A DNA stretch of 39,842 bases from Gemmatimonadaceae bacterium. GTDB lineage: Bacteria > Gemmatimonadota > Gemmatimonadetes > Gemmatimonadales > Gemmatimonadaceae. The notes beneath the pieces were generated by a model that saw only the letters and a program-made list of their open reading frames with translations, was not told where the DNA came from and made no database searches. This document shows positions 1 through 6,511 of this stretch, piece by piece (the first letter of the stretch is position 1; every line of letters begins with the position of its first letter). The stretch lies in the NCBI GenBank assembly GCA_013361335.1, contig JABFYH010000227.1, positions 1-39,842 of the forward strand, given 5' to 3'. A program made the translations under genes and the position numbers.

Positions 1-35
1 GCGCATCCGCGCATCCGCACACCACCACGCGCCCT

Positions 36-42
36 TACCTTG
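36..42 (+). promoter_or_regulatory. Putative -10 box of a leaderless promoter (rlmI-like gene)
   Basis: TACCTTG lies at 36-42 and the ATG follows after four bases (cggc). The same arrangement, TATCTTG plus four bases plus ATG, occurs before the gene at 36084. No ribosome binding site lies between the box and the ATG. The expected transcription start falls at or beside the ATG, so the mRNA would be leaderless. No convincing -35 is visible in the few upstream bases. The call rests on motif recurrence only. Confidence 0.35.
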
Positions 43-46
43 CGGC

Positions 47-1216
47 ATGCTCACCACCACCGCCACCGTGTCGACGAAAGGCGCCCGCCGCTGGGACGCC
101 GGACATCCGTGGATCTATCGCAGCGACGTCATCCAGCGACCAACCGCCGACGCCGGCGCCGTCCGCGTCACGGATCAGCGCGGCAAGCCGCTCGGCGTCG
201 CCCTCTGGAGCCCCCGCTCGGAGATCTCCCTCCGCCTCGTCGATCGCGACCCCGCCGCCACACTCGACGCCGCCTGGTGGCGCGCCCGCATCCAGCGCGC
301 CGCCGCCCGTCGCGACGGGCTCGACCGTGCGACGAATGCCTACCGACTGATCCATGGTGAGGGAGACCTACTTCCCTCGCTCGTCGCCGACCGCTACGAC
401 CAATACATCGTCGTCCAGCTCATGAGCGCCGGACTCGAGCGCTATCGCCGTGAGATCGTCGACGCACTGCTCGAGATCGCCAAGCCCGCCGGGATCCTCG
501 CGCGCAACGACGTGCCCCTGCGCGCCAAGGAAGGGCTCGACACCGGCGTCGAGCTGCTGCACGGCGCCGTGCCCGATGAGATCGAGGTGCAGGAGCATGG
601 CGTCCGCTACCTCGCCGCCCCCTGGCGCGGCCAGAAGACGGGCGCCTTTCTCGATCAGCGCGAGAACCGCGCGCTCGCCGGTCGCGTTGCACGCGGCGCG
701 GCGCTCGACTGCTTCAGCTATCACGGCTCCTTCGCGCTGCATCTCGCCCGCTGCGCCGATACGGTGACCGCCCTCGACAGCTCCGCCCACGCTCTCATGC
801 GCGCCGAGGAGAACTTCCGGCGCAACGGCTTCGCGAACGGCCACTTCGTGGAGGCGAACGCGTTCGAGTACCTGAAAGCGCGCGAGCGCGAGCGCGCACG
901 CTTCGACACGATCGTGCTCGATCCGCCGGCCTTCGCCAAGACCCGTCCCTCACTCCCCGCCGCGCTGCGCGGCTACAAGGAGATCAACCTGCGCGCGATG
1001 CGTCTGCTCGCCCCGGGCGGTCTCCTCTTCACCGCGAGCTGCTCCTATCACCTCACGAAGCCGCTCTTCCTCGAGATGCTCGAAGCCGCCGCCGCCGACA
1101 GCGGCCGCCGCATGGTGCTGCGCGAGCTACGCGGCCAGCCGCTCGATCACCCGGAGATCCTCACCGTTCCGGAGACGGGGTACATCAAGGGAGCACTGCT
1201 GGAAGCGATCGACTGA
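47..1216 (+). CDS. rlmI: Class I rRNA large-subunit methyltransferase, RlmI-like
   Basis: This 389-residue protein has the RlmI/RlmK-type layout: an N-terminal PUA-like region (about 1-85, with GHPWIYRSDV), a linker domain, and a Rossmann SAM-methyltransferase domain from about residue 190. The domain shows GAFLDQRENR, the SAM-binding stretch ALDCFSYHGSFALHLA and the catalytic-type motif VLDPPAF. Family members methylate a cytosine C5 in 23S rRNA using SAM. Length matches E. coli RlmI (about 396). The ATG at 47 was chosen because the PUA motif begins soon after and a -10-like box lies just upstream. It converges with mutM, and a hairpin at 1289-1319 separates them. The exact target base is inferred from the family and could be another position. 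Confidence 0.88.
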   Translation: MLTTTATVSTKGARRWDAGHPWIYRSDVIQRPTADAGAVRVTDQRGKPLGVALWSPRSEISLRLVDRDPAATLDAAWWRARIQRAAARRDGLDRATNAYRLIHGEGDLLPSLVADRYDQYIVVQLMSAGLERYRREIVDALLEIAKPAGILARNDVPLRAKEGLDTGVELLHGAVPDEIEVQEHGVRYLAAPWRGQKTGAFLDQRENRALAGRVARGAALDCFSYHGSFALHLARCADTVTALDSSAHALMRAEENFRRNGFANGHFVEANAFEYLKARERERARFDTIVLDPPAFAKTRPSLPAALRGYKEINLRAMRLLAPGGLLFTASCSYHLTKPLFLEMLEAAAADSGRRMVLRELRGQPLDHPEILTVPETGYIKGALLEAID

Positions 1217-1228
1217 CCGTCAACCGTC

Positions 1229-1270
1229 AACGTGAACCGTGAACCGTGAACGGTGAACGGTGAACCGTTA
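1229..1270 (+). repeat. GTGAACCG-type short repeat cluster, forward orientation
   Basis: Tandem degenerate copies of an 8-9 base unit, GTGAACCGT or GTGAACGGT, start a few bases after the stop of the rRNA methyltransferase. The preceding bases (tgaccgtcaaccgtcaac) look like further degenerate copies that include the stop codon itself. The same unit recurs in inverse orientation at 1326-1355, 12279-12312 and 16491-16512. No spacers or long units are present, so this is not a CRISPR. Confidence 0.8.
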
Positions 1271-1288
1271 CTGCGTCGAGAGGCGCAA

Positions 1289-1319
1289 AGGGCACACCGG
1301 ACACAGTCCGGTGTGCCCT
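1289..1319. terminator. Bidirectional hairpin between convergent rlmI-like gene and mutM
   Basis: A perfect 14-bp inverted repeat (1289-1302 with 1306-1319) flanks a three-base loop (aca). The arm is agggcacaccggac. It lies midway between two convergent stop codons (1216 and 1339). There is no clear T tract, so termination may rely on stem strength or protein factors. Imperfect repeat arms outside it (1229-1270 and 1326-1355) can extend the stem. Confidence 0.7.
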
Positions 1320-1325
1320 CGTCGT

Positions 1326-1355
1326 TACCGTTCACGGATCACGGTTCACGGGTCA
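1326..1355 (-). repeat. GTGAACCG-type repeat, inverse copy overlapping the mutM 3' end
   Basis: Read on the minus strand this is gtgacccgtgaaccgtgatccgtgaacgg, imperfectly complementary to the cluster at 1229-1270. It overlaps the last codons and stop of mutM and encodes its C-terminal residues VTREP followed by TGA. Confidence 0.75.
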
Positions 1356-2124
1356 CTTGGCAGTGCGGACAGAAATACGTGCTCCGCCCAGCCTGCGTGA
1401 TCCGCTCGATCGACGTACCGCAGCGTCGGCACGGAAGACCTTCGCGATCGTACACGTCGAGGTTCACCGTGTCGTCGTCCGTGTAGCGTGAGCCCGTCGC
1501 GCGGGTGATCACGGCACCAATCGCCGATCGCAGGGCGCGGACCTGCTTGTCGCTCAACGAATCCGCACGCTGCGTGGGGCTGATGCGGGCGCGCCAGAGC
1601 GACTCGGCGGCGTAGATGTTCCCGAGGCCGGCCACGAGCTTCTGATCGAGCAGCGCCGGCTTCACCGGCCCTCGGCGCGTCGCGAGCGCGCGGCCCAGCG
1701 CCTCGGCCGTCCAGCCACGATCCGCCGCATCGGGGCCGAGGCCGAGGGCCAGCTCCATGCCGGCGGGATGCACGTCGAGGGTGCCGAGCGCGCGCGAATC
1801 GACCAGCGCCAGCCGCGTGCCCCCATCGAAATCGATCACCGCGCGCGCAAACCGCGGCAACGGTGCATCCGACTTCCCGTGCTCCCAGTCGCCGTTCATC
1901 CGGAAGTGCACGTGCACGATGCGACCGTCGTCGAGATGGAGGAGCTGATGCTTGCCGCGACGCTCGACACGCACGATCCGCGCGCCGACGAGCGCACGCA
2001 GCGCGGCGGGGCGCACGCGCCGCTTGAGCGACGGGTGGAGCAGCTGCACCTTCGTGATCGTGCGTCCCTTGGCGCGACGCCGCAGGAGCTGCATCGCCGC
2101 TTCGACTTCGGGCAACTCGGGCAT
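1339..2124 (-). CDS. mutM: Formamidopyrimidine-DNA glycosylase (Fpg/MutM)
   Basis: This enzyme removes 8-oxoguanine and formamidopyrimidines from DNA and cleaves the abasic strand (base excision repair). The mature N-terminus PELPEVE holds the catalytic proline 2 and glutamate 3. KPALLDQKLVAGLGNIYA is the conserved helix-two-turn-helix segment. The C-terminal zinc finger has two Cys pairs (CRRC and CPHC). The 261-residue length is normal. The start is supported by an AGGAGG about eight bases before the ATG. The final residues VTREP and the stop are encoded by the dispersed GTGAACCG repeat, a likely late extension beyond the zinc finger. It is divergent from the CDF transporter gene, with only 55 bases between them. 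Confidence 0.95.
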   Translation of the reverse strand: MPELPEVEAAMQLLRRRAKGRTITKVQLLHPSLKRRVRPAALRALVGARIVRVERRGKHQLLHLDDGRIVHVHFRMNGDWEHGKSDAPLPRFARAVIDFDGGTRLALVDSRALGTLDVHPAGMELALGLGPDAADRGWTAEALGRALATRRGPVKPALLDQKLVAGLGNIYAAESLWRARISPTQRADSLSDKQVRALRSAIGAVITRATGSRYTDDDTVNLDVYDREGLPCRRCGTSIERITQAGRSTYFCPHCQVTREP

Positions 2125-2143
2125 TCGACCGTTCCTCCTGACG

Positions 2144-2173
2144 TTGACAGCACTCGGGCGCGCGAGGCAAGAT
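2144..2173 (+). promoter_or_regulatory. Putative promoter of the CDF transporter gene
   Basis: A perfect -35 TTGACA (2144-2149) is followed after 18 bases by CAAGAT (2168-2173), a moderate -10. The ATG is at 2180, so transcription would start at or next to the start codon. No good Shine-Dalgarno sequence precedes the ATG. This is a motif match only. Confidence 0.45.
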
Positions 2174-2179
2174 GCGCCG

Positions 2180-3082
2180 ATGCACGCGCCCTCTCAATCC
2201 GAGCACGCCCGCCCCACGTTCCCGGAAGGGCGCTCCGAGCGCGTCCGGCGTGCGCTGCTTTTCGTTCTCTTCCTCAATGCGCTGTCCGTCGCACTCAAGA
2301 TCGGAGTGGGGGCACGGACCGGGGCGCTCACCGTGCTGGGCGCGGCGCTGGAGTCGGGGCTCGACATGCTGAGCAACGCCGTCGGCATCTTCGCGATCTC
2401 CGTGGCCGCACGAGCGCCGGACGACGACCATCCCTACGGCCACGAGAAGTTCGAGACCCTCGGCACGCTCGGCATCGTCGCCTTTCTCGCCATCACCTGC
2501 TTCGAGCTGCTCCGGCGCAGCATCGAGGAGCTGAACGGCGTGCATGCCGCTCCGACCGCCGCGCTGCTGGATGTCGTGCTGCTCGTGCTGTCACTCGGCG
2601 TGAACGCCTTCGTCGTCGGGTACGAGCGGCGCCGCGGGCGTGCGCTCGGGAGCGACCTGCTGCTCGCCGATGCCGCGCACACGGCGAGCGACGTGCTCGT
2701 CACCGCGCTGGCGATCGCGTCGCTCGTGCTGTCGCACCTCGGCTATCTGCGCGCCGACGCGCTGCTCGGCATGGTGGTGGCGCTGATCATCGCCTGGAGC
2801 GGGTACCAGATTCTCCGCGGCTCGATCCCGATTCTCGTCGATGCGCGCGCCGTGGATGCCGGTCGGCTGGCGTCGATCGTCGCCACGATTCCCGGCGTCG
2901 TCGGCGTCCGTGCGGCACGGTCTCGGCGCACCGCCTCGGGCCGGCTGTTCGCCGAGGTGACGATCCTCGTCGACGGCTCGACGAGCGTGTCCGCTGCCCA
3001 CGATTTCACGGATGAGGTCGAACGCGCGATCGCGCGCGAGCTCGGGACGGCGGAAGCGATCGTCCACGTCGAGCCGGCCTGA
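2180..3082 (+). CDS. Cation diffusion facilitator (CDF) family metal transporter
   Basis: This 300-residue inner-membrane protein has several hydrophobic segments, then a C-terminal cytoplasmic domain (about 215-300) typical of CDF metal/proton antiporters. The family signature HPYGHEKFE follows transmembrane segment 2. The expected metal-site pairs are seen as E58/D62 in segment 2 and H167/D171 in segment 5. Segment 2 usually has HxxxD or DxxxD, so ExxxD is unusual and makes the substrate (zinc, iron, manganese or cobalt) uncertain. The start at 2180 is chosen because the open frame further upstream overlaps mutM on the other strand and lacks coding character. A promoter-like pair ends six bases before this ATG. 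Confidence 0.9.
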   Translation: MHAPSQSEHARPTFPEGRSERVRRALLFVLFLNALSVALKIGVGARTGALTVLGAALESGLDMLSNAVGIFAISVAARAPDDDHPYGHEKFETLGTLGIVAFLAITCFELLRRSIEELNGVHAAPTAALLDVVLLVLSLGVNAFVVGYERRRGRALGSDLLLADAAHTASDVLVTALAIASLVLSHLGYLRADALLGMVVALIIAWSGYQILRGSIPILVDARAVDAGRLASIVATIPGVVGVRAARSRRTASGRLFAEVTILVDGSTSVSAAHDFTDEVERAIARELGTAEAIVHVEPA

Positions 3083-3108
3083 GCCCTAACCTCGCGAGCC
3101 TCAGCTAC

Positions 3109-3136
3109 TTGCGGGGCAACCTGGAGCCGATACCTT
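3109..3136 (+). promoter_or_regulatory. Putative promoter upstream of the 256-residue unknown gene
   Basis: TTGCGG (3109-3114) is followed after 16 bases by TACCTT (3131-3136), the same -10 form as at 36-41. Transcription would start near 3143, leaving a leader of about 20 bases. No strong ribosome binding site is visible before the ATG at 3163. Confidence 0.4.
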
Positions 3137-3162
3137 AACCTGTCCTCCACCAGAAAAAACGA

Positions 3163-3933
3163 ATGGCGTCGCGGCTGTCCCGGTCTCTCCAACACGAATA
3201 CGAGCTCTACCTCGAACGGGAGATCGAGAACTACAAGGAGTCGGTGCCGCGGAGCGTGCTCCTCTCCATTGGAGACGACGCCGTGCGCGCCCTCGCCGCG
3301 CAGCAGCAGTTCGCGCTCACCGAGCTGTTGCTGGTAGACGAGGTCGACAAGATCATCTTCAAGCGACTGCGCCTGCCGGCCTACCCGACCTGGAGGAAGC
3401 GGCGCATCAAGCTCATGGAAGAGCTGCGCCGGCCGGAGCATTGGGGGTTGAGCCCCGACGACATGGTGGTGCGCACGGCGCAGGCAGTTCCGGCCGACGC
3501 GCGCGTCCTGCTCGCCGGCGCCGAGGTGGAGACGCCCGCGCTGTATCTGGCGGCGCATGGCTGCGACGTGACCGCGCTGTCCGAGCCGGACGCCGTGCAG
3601 CGCGTGCTCGACGCGGCCGAACAGGTGGGGCTTGGCGAGCGTGTCCATGCCGCCGCTCTCGCGCTCGATTCCTGGACCCCCGACGCACCGCTCACCGCGG
3701 TGATCTACACCCCGGCCGCCTTCGCCGGGTTCACCGCGGCAGAGCGCGCGCGGGTGATCCAGGTGCTTCAGAGCGCGACGGCGGACGGTGGAGTGCATCT
3801 CGTGCAGACCATCGCGGCGGGGAAGCGTGCGCCCGTGTCGCTGGCCGAGCTGCGGCGGCGGTATCGCGGTTGGGAGGTGACTGTGGAGGAGAGCACGCCC
3901 AACAGCTTCCTCGCGCGGAAGGGAGTGGCGTAG
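3163..3933 (+). CDS. Unknown protein with helical N-terminus and methyltransferase-like C-terminus
   Basis: I do not recognise this 256-residue protein. Residues 1-95 are charged and predicted helical (many Glu, Arg, Leu). Residues about 105-200 alternate hydrophobic strands and helices in a Rossmann-like pattern (RVLLAGAEVETPALYLAA, then CDVTALSEPD, then AVIYTPAAF), resembling a SAM-methyltransferase fold. The glycine-rich SAM loop is poor (AGAEVETP instead of GxGxG), so catalytic activity is doubtful. It is a single gene with its own promoter-like sequence and an intrinsic terminator 50 bases downstream. GC3 is high, as in its neighbours. A diverged methyltransferase or a binding-only relative is possible. 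Confidence 0.75.
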   Translation: MASRLSRSLQHEYELYLEREIENYKESVPRSVLLSIGDDAVRALAAQQQFALTELLLVDEVDKIIFKRLRLPAYPTWRKRRIKLMEELRRPEHWGLSPDDMVVRTAQAVPADARVLLAGAEVETPALYLAAHGCDVTALSEPDAVQRVLDAAEQVGLGERVHAAALALDSWTPDAPLTAVIYTPAAFAGFTAAERARVIQVLQSATADGGVHLVQTIAAGKRAPVSLAELRRRYRGWEVTVEESTPNSFLARKGVA

Positions 3934-3983
3934 AGCTCGTTGCATTCCGACACGGCGGGTCGATTCGACCCCGCGTCAAATCG

Positions 3984-4019
3984 AAACACGCGAGCCTCTT
4001 CTGGCTCGCGTGTTTTTTT
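3984..4019 (+). terminator. Intrinsic terminator after the 256-residue gene
   Basis: A perfect 11-bp stem (acacgcgagcc at 3986-3996 with its complement at 4003-4013) and a six-base loop are followed by seven T residues (4013-4019). Two further A-T pairs can extend the stem. This is the clearest intrinsic terminator in the window. It separates the upstream gene from the peptide/peptidase/ATP-grasp block. Confidence 0.9.
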
Positions 4020-4046
4020 GAAGTCGTTGTCAAGACATTACTTACG
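4017..4046 (+). promoter_or_regulatory. Possible promoter of the peptide/peptidase/ATP-grasp block
   Basis: TTTG (4017-4020) at the end of the terminator T tract is followed after 18 bases by TACTTACG (4039-4046), an approximate match to the Bacteroidota pattern TTTG...TAnnTTTG. TTGTCA at 4027-4032 is an alternative -35 without a well-placed -10. A promoter is needed in this gap because a strong terminator lies upstream, but the exact position is weakly supported. Confidence 0.25.
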
Positions 4047-4079
4047 TCGACGCGAACCGCTGGCCCCGGAGGTGCCTTA

Positions 4080-4136
4080 GTGCGGGTGCCCCCGACCGTT
4101 CCGGGGGCAGCCCTTTTCTCGCGTTCTATCATATGA
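4080..4136 (+). CDS. Possible 18-residue leader ORF coupled to the 50-residue peptide gene
   Basis: A GTG at 4080 is preceded by GGAGG (4068-4072) at good spacing and opens an 18-codon frame. Its TGA (4134-4136) overlaps the ATG of the next gene as ATGA. That gene has no ribosome binding site of its own, so translation could pass from this leader to it. A hairpin (arms 4087-4094 and 4102-4109) lies inside the leader, followed by a short T run. This may be a regulatory leader peptide, or the GGAGG may serve no purpose here. The peptide (MRVPPTVPGAALFSRSII) shows no known motif. Confidence 0.35.
   Translation: MRVPPTVPGAALFSRSII
4087..4109 (+). other. GC-rich hairpin within the leader of the 50-residue peptide gene
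   Basis: Perfect 8-bp arms (tgcccccg and its complement) enclose a seven-base loop. The sequence gcccttttctcg follows, with only four T residues. It could be an attenuator in front of the peptide gene or a structure that hides the region between leader and peptide start codons. Confidence 0.5.
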
Positions 4137-4285
4137 AGAAGACCATTCAGACGACCCAGTACGACGAGCCGGTGGGCATCGTGATCTCGCGTGGACGCGA
4201 GCCCGAGCCCACGCCGCGCTTCTCGGCATATGTCTGGGCGCCCTTCCCCGACGACGAGCTCGACAAGAAGGGCCAGGCCGCGTAA
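4133..4285 (+). CDS. Unknown 50-residue peptide, candidate substrate of the downstream ATP-grasp ligase
   Basis: This small gene starts MKKTIQTTQYDEPVGIV and ends in an acidic, proline-containing tail (APFPDDELDKKGQAA). Nearly all of its 50 codons end in G or C, matching genuine genes of this genome, so the frame is almost certainly coding. It has no signal peptide or membrane segment. It lies between the intrinsic terminator at 3984 and a strong hairpin at 4307, and is followed by genes for a metallopeptidase and an ATP-grasp ligase. That order, and acidic residues near the C-terminus, resemble ribosomal precursor peptides modified by ATP-grasp enzymes, but this is inference. It could instead be an unrelated small protein. 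No family was recognised. Confidence 0.8.
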   Translation: MKKTIQTTQYDEPVGIVISRGREPEPTPRFSAYVWAPFPDDELDKKGQAA

Positions 4286-4306
4286 GCTCGGCCGCACGAC
4301 GCAACT

Positions 4307-4336
4307 GAACGCCGCGGACTTTCGTCCGCGGCGTTC
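4307..4336 (+). terminator. Strong hairpin between the peptide gene and the metallopeptidase gene
   Basis: A perfect 13-bp stem (gaacgccgcggac at 4307-4319 with its complement at 4324-4336) and a four-base loop (tttc) lie 21 bases after the peptide stop. Only a weak T run (gtcgtttcgg) follows. It may act as a partial terminator or an mRNA-stabilising 3' end, letting the peptide be made in excess over the two enzymes downstream. Confidence 0.65.
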
Positions 4337-4418
4337 GTCGTTTCGGCGCTGTCCGCCCTACGCCTCACCCCGCCCACCGCACGCCGGGGTCGGTACGCCC
4401 CTTGCCCCCGTCGCCCGC

Positions 4419-5444
4419 GTGGACAGCACCTCCTCATGGGACGACGAACGGGCGCAGCTGCTCGGCCACCGGATCTCGGAGCTCGGGCTCGCGATCGGTG
4501 GCTCGCGCGTCGAGCGCCTCGTCTCGCGCCTGAACGACGAGCTCGCTGCCCGCGGTGTCGCCTTTCACCCGCCCGTCTATCTCAGCGACGAGTGGGGATG
4601 CCCCGACGGGACGCCGCTCATCGGCGTCCCCTTCTACCTGGCCGACGAGCGACTCGAGCGCATCGAGGCCGAGCACGCCGGCGCGATCGAGAGCGACGAC
4701 GAGGCGATGCGGTACCTGCGCCACGAGGCGGGGCACGCCATCAACTACGCCTTCCATCTCTACGAGCGGCCCGAGTTCGCCACCCTGTTCGGTGATTACG
4801 GGCGCCCGTACGCCGAGCACTATCCGGCGGACCCGATGTCGCGCGATCACGTGCGACACATCCTCGGCTGGTATGCGCAGAAGCATCCCGACGAGGATTT
4901 CGCCGAGACCTTCGCCGTGTGGCTCACCCCGGGGCTGGATTGGCGAACTGAGTACGCCGGATGGGGCGCGCTGCGCAAGCTGGAGTGGATGGACGCGGTG
5001 ATGCGTGAGATCGGACAGCTCGCGCCGCTCCCTCCGGAGTTGACGGACGACGACCTTCCCGTCGACGCCATGACCTGGACGGTCGCCGACCATTACGCCC
5101 ACGAGGAGCGGCTGCCGATCGGCGACGCGCGCCAGTTCGACGGGGATCTGCGACGTGTGTTCGCGACCGTCGCCGATGCGCCAGCGGGCGAGCCGGCGGC
5201 GCGCTATCTCACCCGCCACGAGGGCGAGCTCGTGGCGCGCATCTCCTATTGGGCGGGAGTGGCGCCCGCGGCCGTTCGATCGCTGCTGCGCGCGCTCGAG
5301 GAGCGTGCGTCGGCGCTCGAGCTGCGCAGCGCCGGCCTCGAGGCCGCGACGCTGATCGAGCTGACGGCGTTCGGCACGGCCGTGATGATGCACTGGCGGT
5401 ACACCAACGCTTTCCGCGCCACGCGCGCCGAGGTGGGTACGTGA
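4419..5444 (+). CDS. Putative zinc metallopeptidase (HEAGH type)
   Basis: The 341-residue protein has a zincin motif HEAGH at residues 102-106 in the context MRYLRHEAGHAINYAF, and a downstream EDFAETFAVW with E163 as the likely third zinc ligand. This fits the uncharacterised putative zinc-binding metallopeptidase group (Peptidase_Mx-like) as I remember it. No signal peptide is seen, so it should be cytoplasmic. The start is taken as the GTG at 4419. An earlier in-frame ATG at 4191 would run through the 50-residue peptide gene and encodes a non-protein-like Arg/Pro/Ser stretch. No strong ribosome binding site is visible, so the start is uncertain. Its stop overlaps the ATP-grasp start (GTGA), so the two are translationally coupled and probably act together. 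Substrate unknown. Confidence 0.85.
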   Translation: MDSTSSWDDERAQLLGHRISELGLAIGGSRVERLVSRLNDELAARGVAFHPPVYLSDEWGCPDGTPLIGVPFYLADERLERIEAEHAGAIESDDEAMRYLRHEAGHAINYAFHLYERPEFATLFGDYGRPYAEHYPADPMSRDHVRHILGWYAQKHPDEDFAETFAVWLTPGLDWRTEYAGWGALRKLEWMDAVMREIGQLAPLPPELTDDDLPVDAMTWTVADHYAHEERLPIGDARQFDGDLRRVFATVADAPAGEPAARYLTRHEGELVARISYWAGVAPAAVRSLLRALEERASALELRSAGLEAATLIELTAFGTAVMMHWRYTNAFRATRAEVGT

Positions 5445-6436
5445 AGATCGTCTTGCTGCATGGCGCCGACGCGGCGGAGCCGCCCGAGGACCCGGTGCTC
5501 GGGCAGATCGAGGAGGCGCTGCGTACGCTCGACCACGAGGTCGCGCGCGTGTCCGTCGGGCCCGACGTGGAAGCGGTCATCGCCGCGCTCCGCTCGGCCG
5601 ATCCTGCGATCGTGTTCAACCTCGCCGAATCGTTCGACGGCAAGAGCGCGCTGGAGTCGAACGTGGCGGCGCTGCTCAATCTGCTCGGTCTCCGCTACAC
5701 CGGCTCCAGCCCGGCCGGCCTGCTGATGGCCGGCGACAAGAGCCTCACCAAGCAGGTGCTCGGCTTCCAGAGCGTGCCGACGCCGCAGTTCGCGACCGTC
5801 TTCCGGGGCGCGCTCGATCATGTGGGGGATCTGAAGTTTCCGCTCATCGTGAAGCCGCCGCAGGAAGACGCGTCGCTCGGCATCACGTCGAAGAGCGTCG
5901 TCCGCGACATCAAGGAGCTGTTCGGCACGATGGATTCCCTGCAGCGCGAGTTCCAATCGCCGGTGATGGTCGAGGAGTTCATCGAGGGGCGTGAGTACTA
6001 CGTCGGCGTGCTGGGCAACGTGAGCCCGCAGGCGCTGCCGGTGATCGAGCTCGATTTCAGCGCCTTCCCTGCCGACCGGCCCAGGGTGGCGAGCTACGAA
6101 GCCAAATGGGGCGAGGGGGGAACGGGCGGCACGGGCGAGACGGGCGCCGAGTTCGCGGGAACGAAGTCGATCTTTCCGACGGATCTGTCGCCGGAGCTGG
6201 TGAAGCGGATGCAGGACGTCGCCGTGGAGGCGTTCGGCGCGCTGCGGCTGCGCGACTACGGCCGGGTCGATCTGCGGGTGACCCCGGAGGGGGAGGTCTA
6301 CGTGATCGAGGTGAACCCGAACTGTTATCTGGAGAAGTCCGGCGAGTTCGCGCGGGCGGCGGCGGAGGCAGGGATTCCGCACGAGGCGCTGGTCGGCCGC
6401 ATCCTGGAGCTCGCGCAGGCGCGCTACTCGCGCTGA
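5441..6436 (+). CDS. ATP-grasp ligase, D-alanine-D-alanine ligase-like
   Basis: This 331-residue protein has the ATP-grasp layout of Ddl-type ligases. An N-terminal domain starts KIVLLHGAD and includes FNLAESFDG. The ATP-binding core carries FPLIVKPPQEDASLGI and MVEEFIEGREYYVGVLG. The metal-binding end is VIEVNPNCYLEKSGEFAR. Such enzymes join a carboxylate to an amine through an acyl phosphate using ATP. The metal-binding end lacks the usual PGMT-type continuation of true Ddl and has PNCYLEKSGEF, so it probably does not make D-Ala-D-Ala. The GTG start overlaps the metallopeptidase stop by four bases and has GAGGTGGG just upstream. With the 50-residue gene it suggests peptide modification. Another small acceptor is possible. 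Confidence 0.88.
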   Translation: MKIVLLHGADAAEPPEDPVLGQIEEALRTLDHEVARVSVGPDVEAVIAALRSADPAIVFNLAESFDGKSALESNVAALLNLLGLRYTGSSPAGLLMAGDKSLTKQVLGFQSVPTPQFATVFRGALDHVGDLKFPLIVKPPQEDASLGITSKSVVRDIKELFGTMDSLQREFQSPVMVEEFIEGREYYVGVLGNVSPQALPVIELDFSAFPADRPRVASYEAKWGEGGTGGTGETGAEFAGTKSIFPTDLSPELVKRMQDVAVEAFGALRLRDYGRVDLRVTPEGEVYVIEVNPNCYLEKSGEFARAAAEAGIPHEALVGRILELAQARYSR

Positions 6437-6462
6437 CGCGGGCAGCGGTCTCCCACAACGAA

Positions 6463-6490
6463 AGAAGCCGGCGCCAAGGCGCCGGCTTCT
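6463..6490. terminator. Bidirectional hairpin between the ATP-grasp gene and the histone H1-like gene
   Basis: A perfect 13-bp inverted repeat (agaagccggcgcc at 6463-6475 with its complement at 6478-6490) is separated by two A residues, which gives an effective four-base loop. It lies between two convergent stop codons (6436 and 6512). A and T richness just outside the arms is slight. Confidence 0.75.
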
Positions 6491-6511
6491 CCGTATACGA
6501 CGACGAACTGC

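Noticed and set aside
1229-1355. CRISPR-like repeat pattern
   Set aside because: Units are 8-9 bases, degenerate and without spacers, and no cas genes are present.
4191-4418. Upstream ATG extension of the metallopeptidase
   Set aside because: The extension overlaps the 50-residue peptide gene and the hairpin, and encodes Arg/Pro/Ser-rich sequence unlike the rest. GTG at 4419 is preferred.
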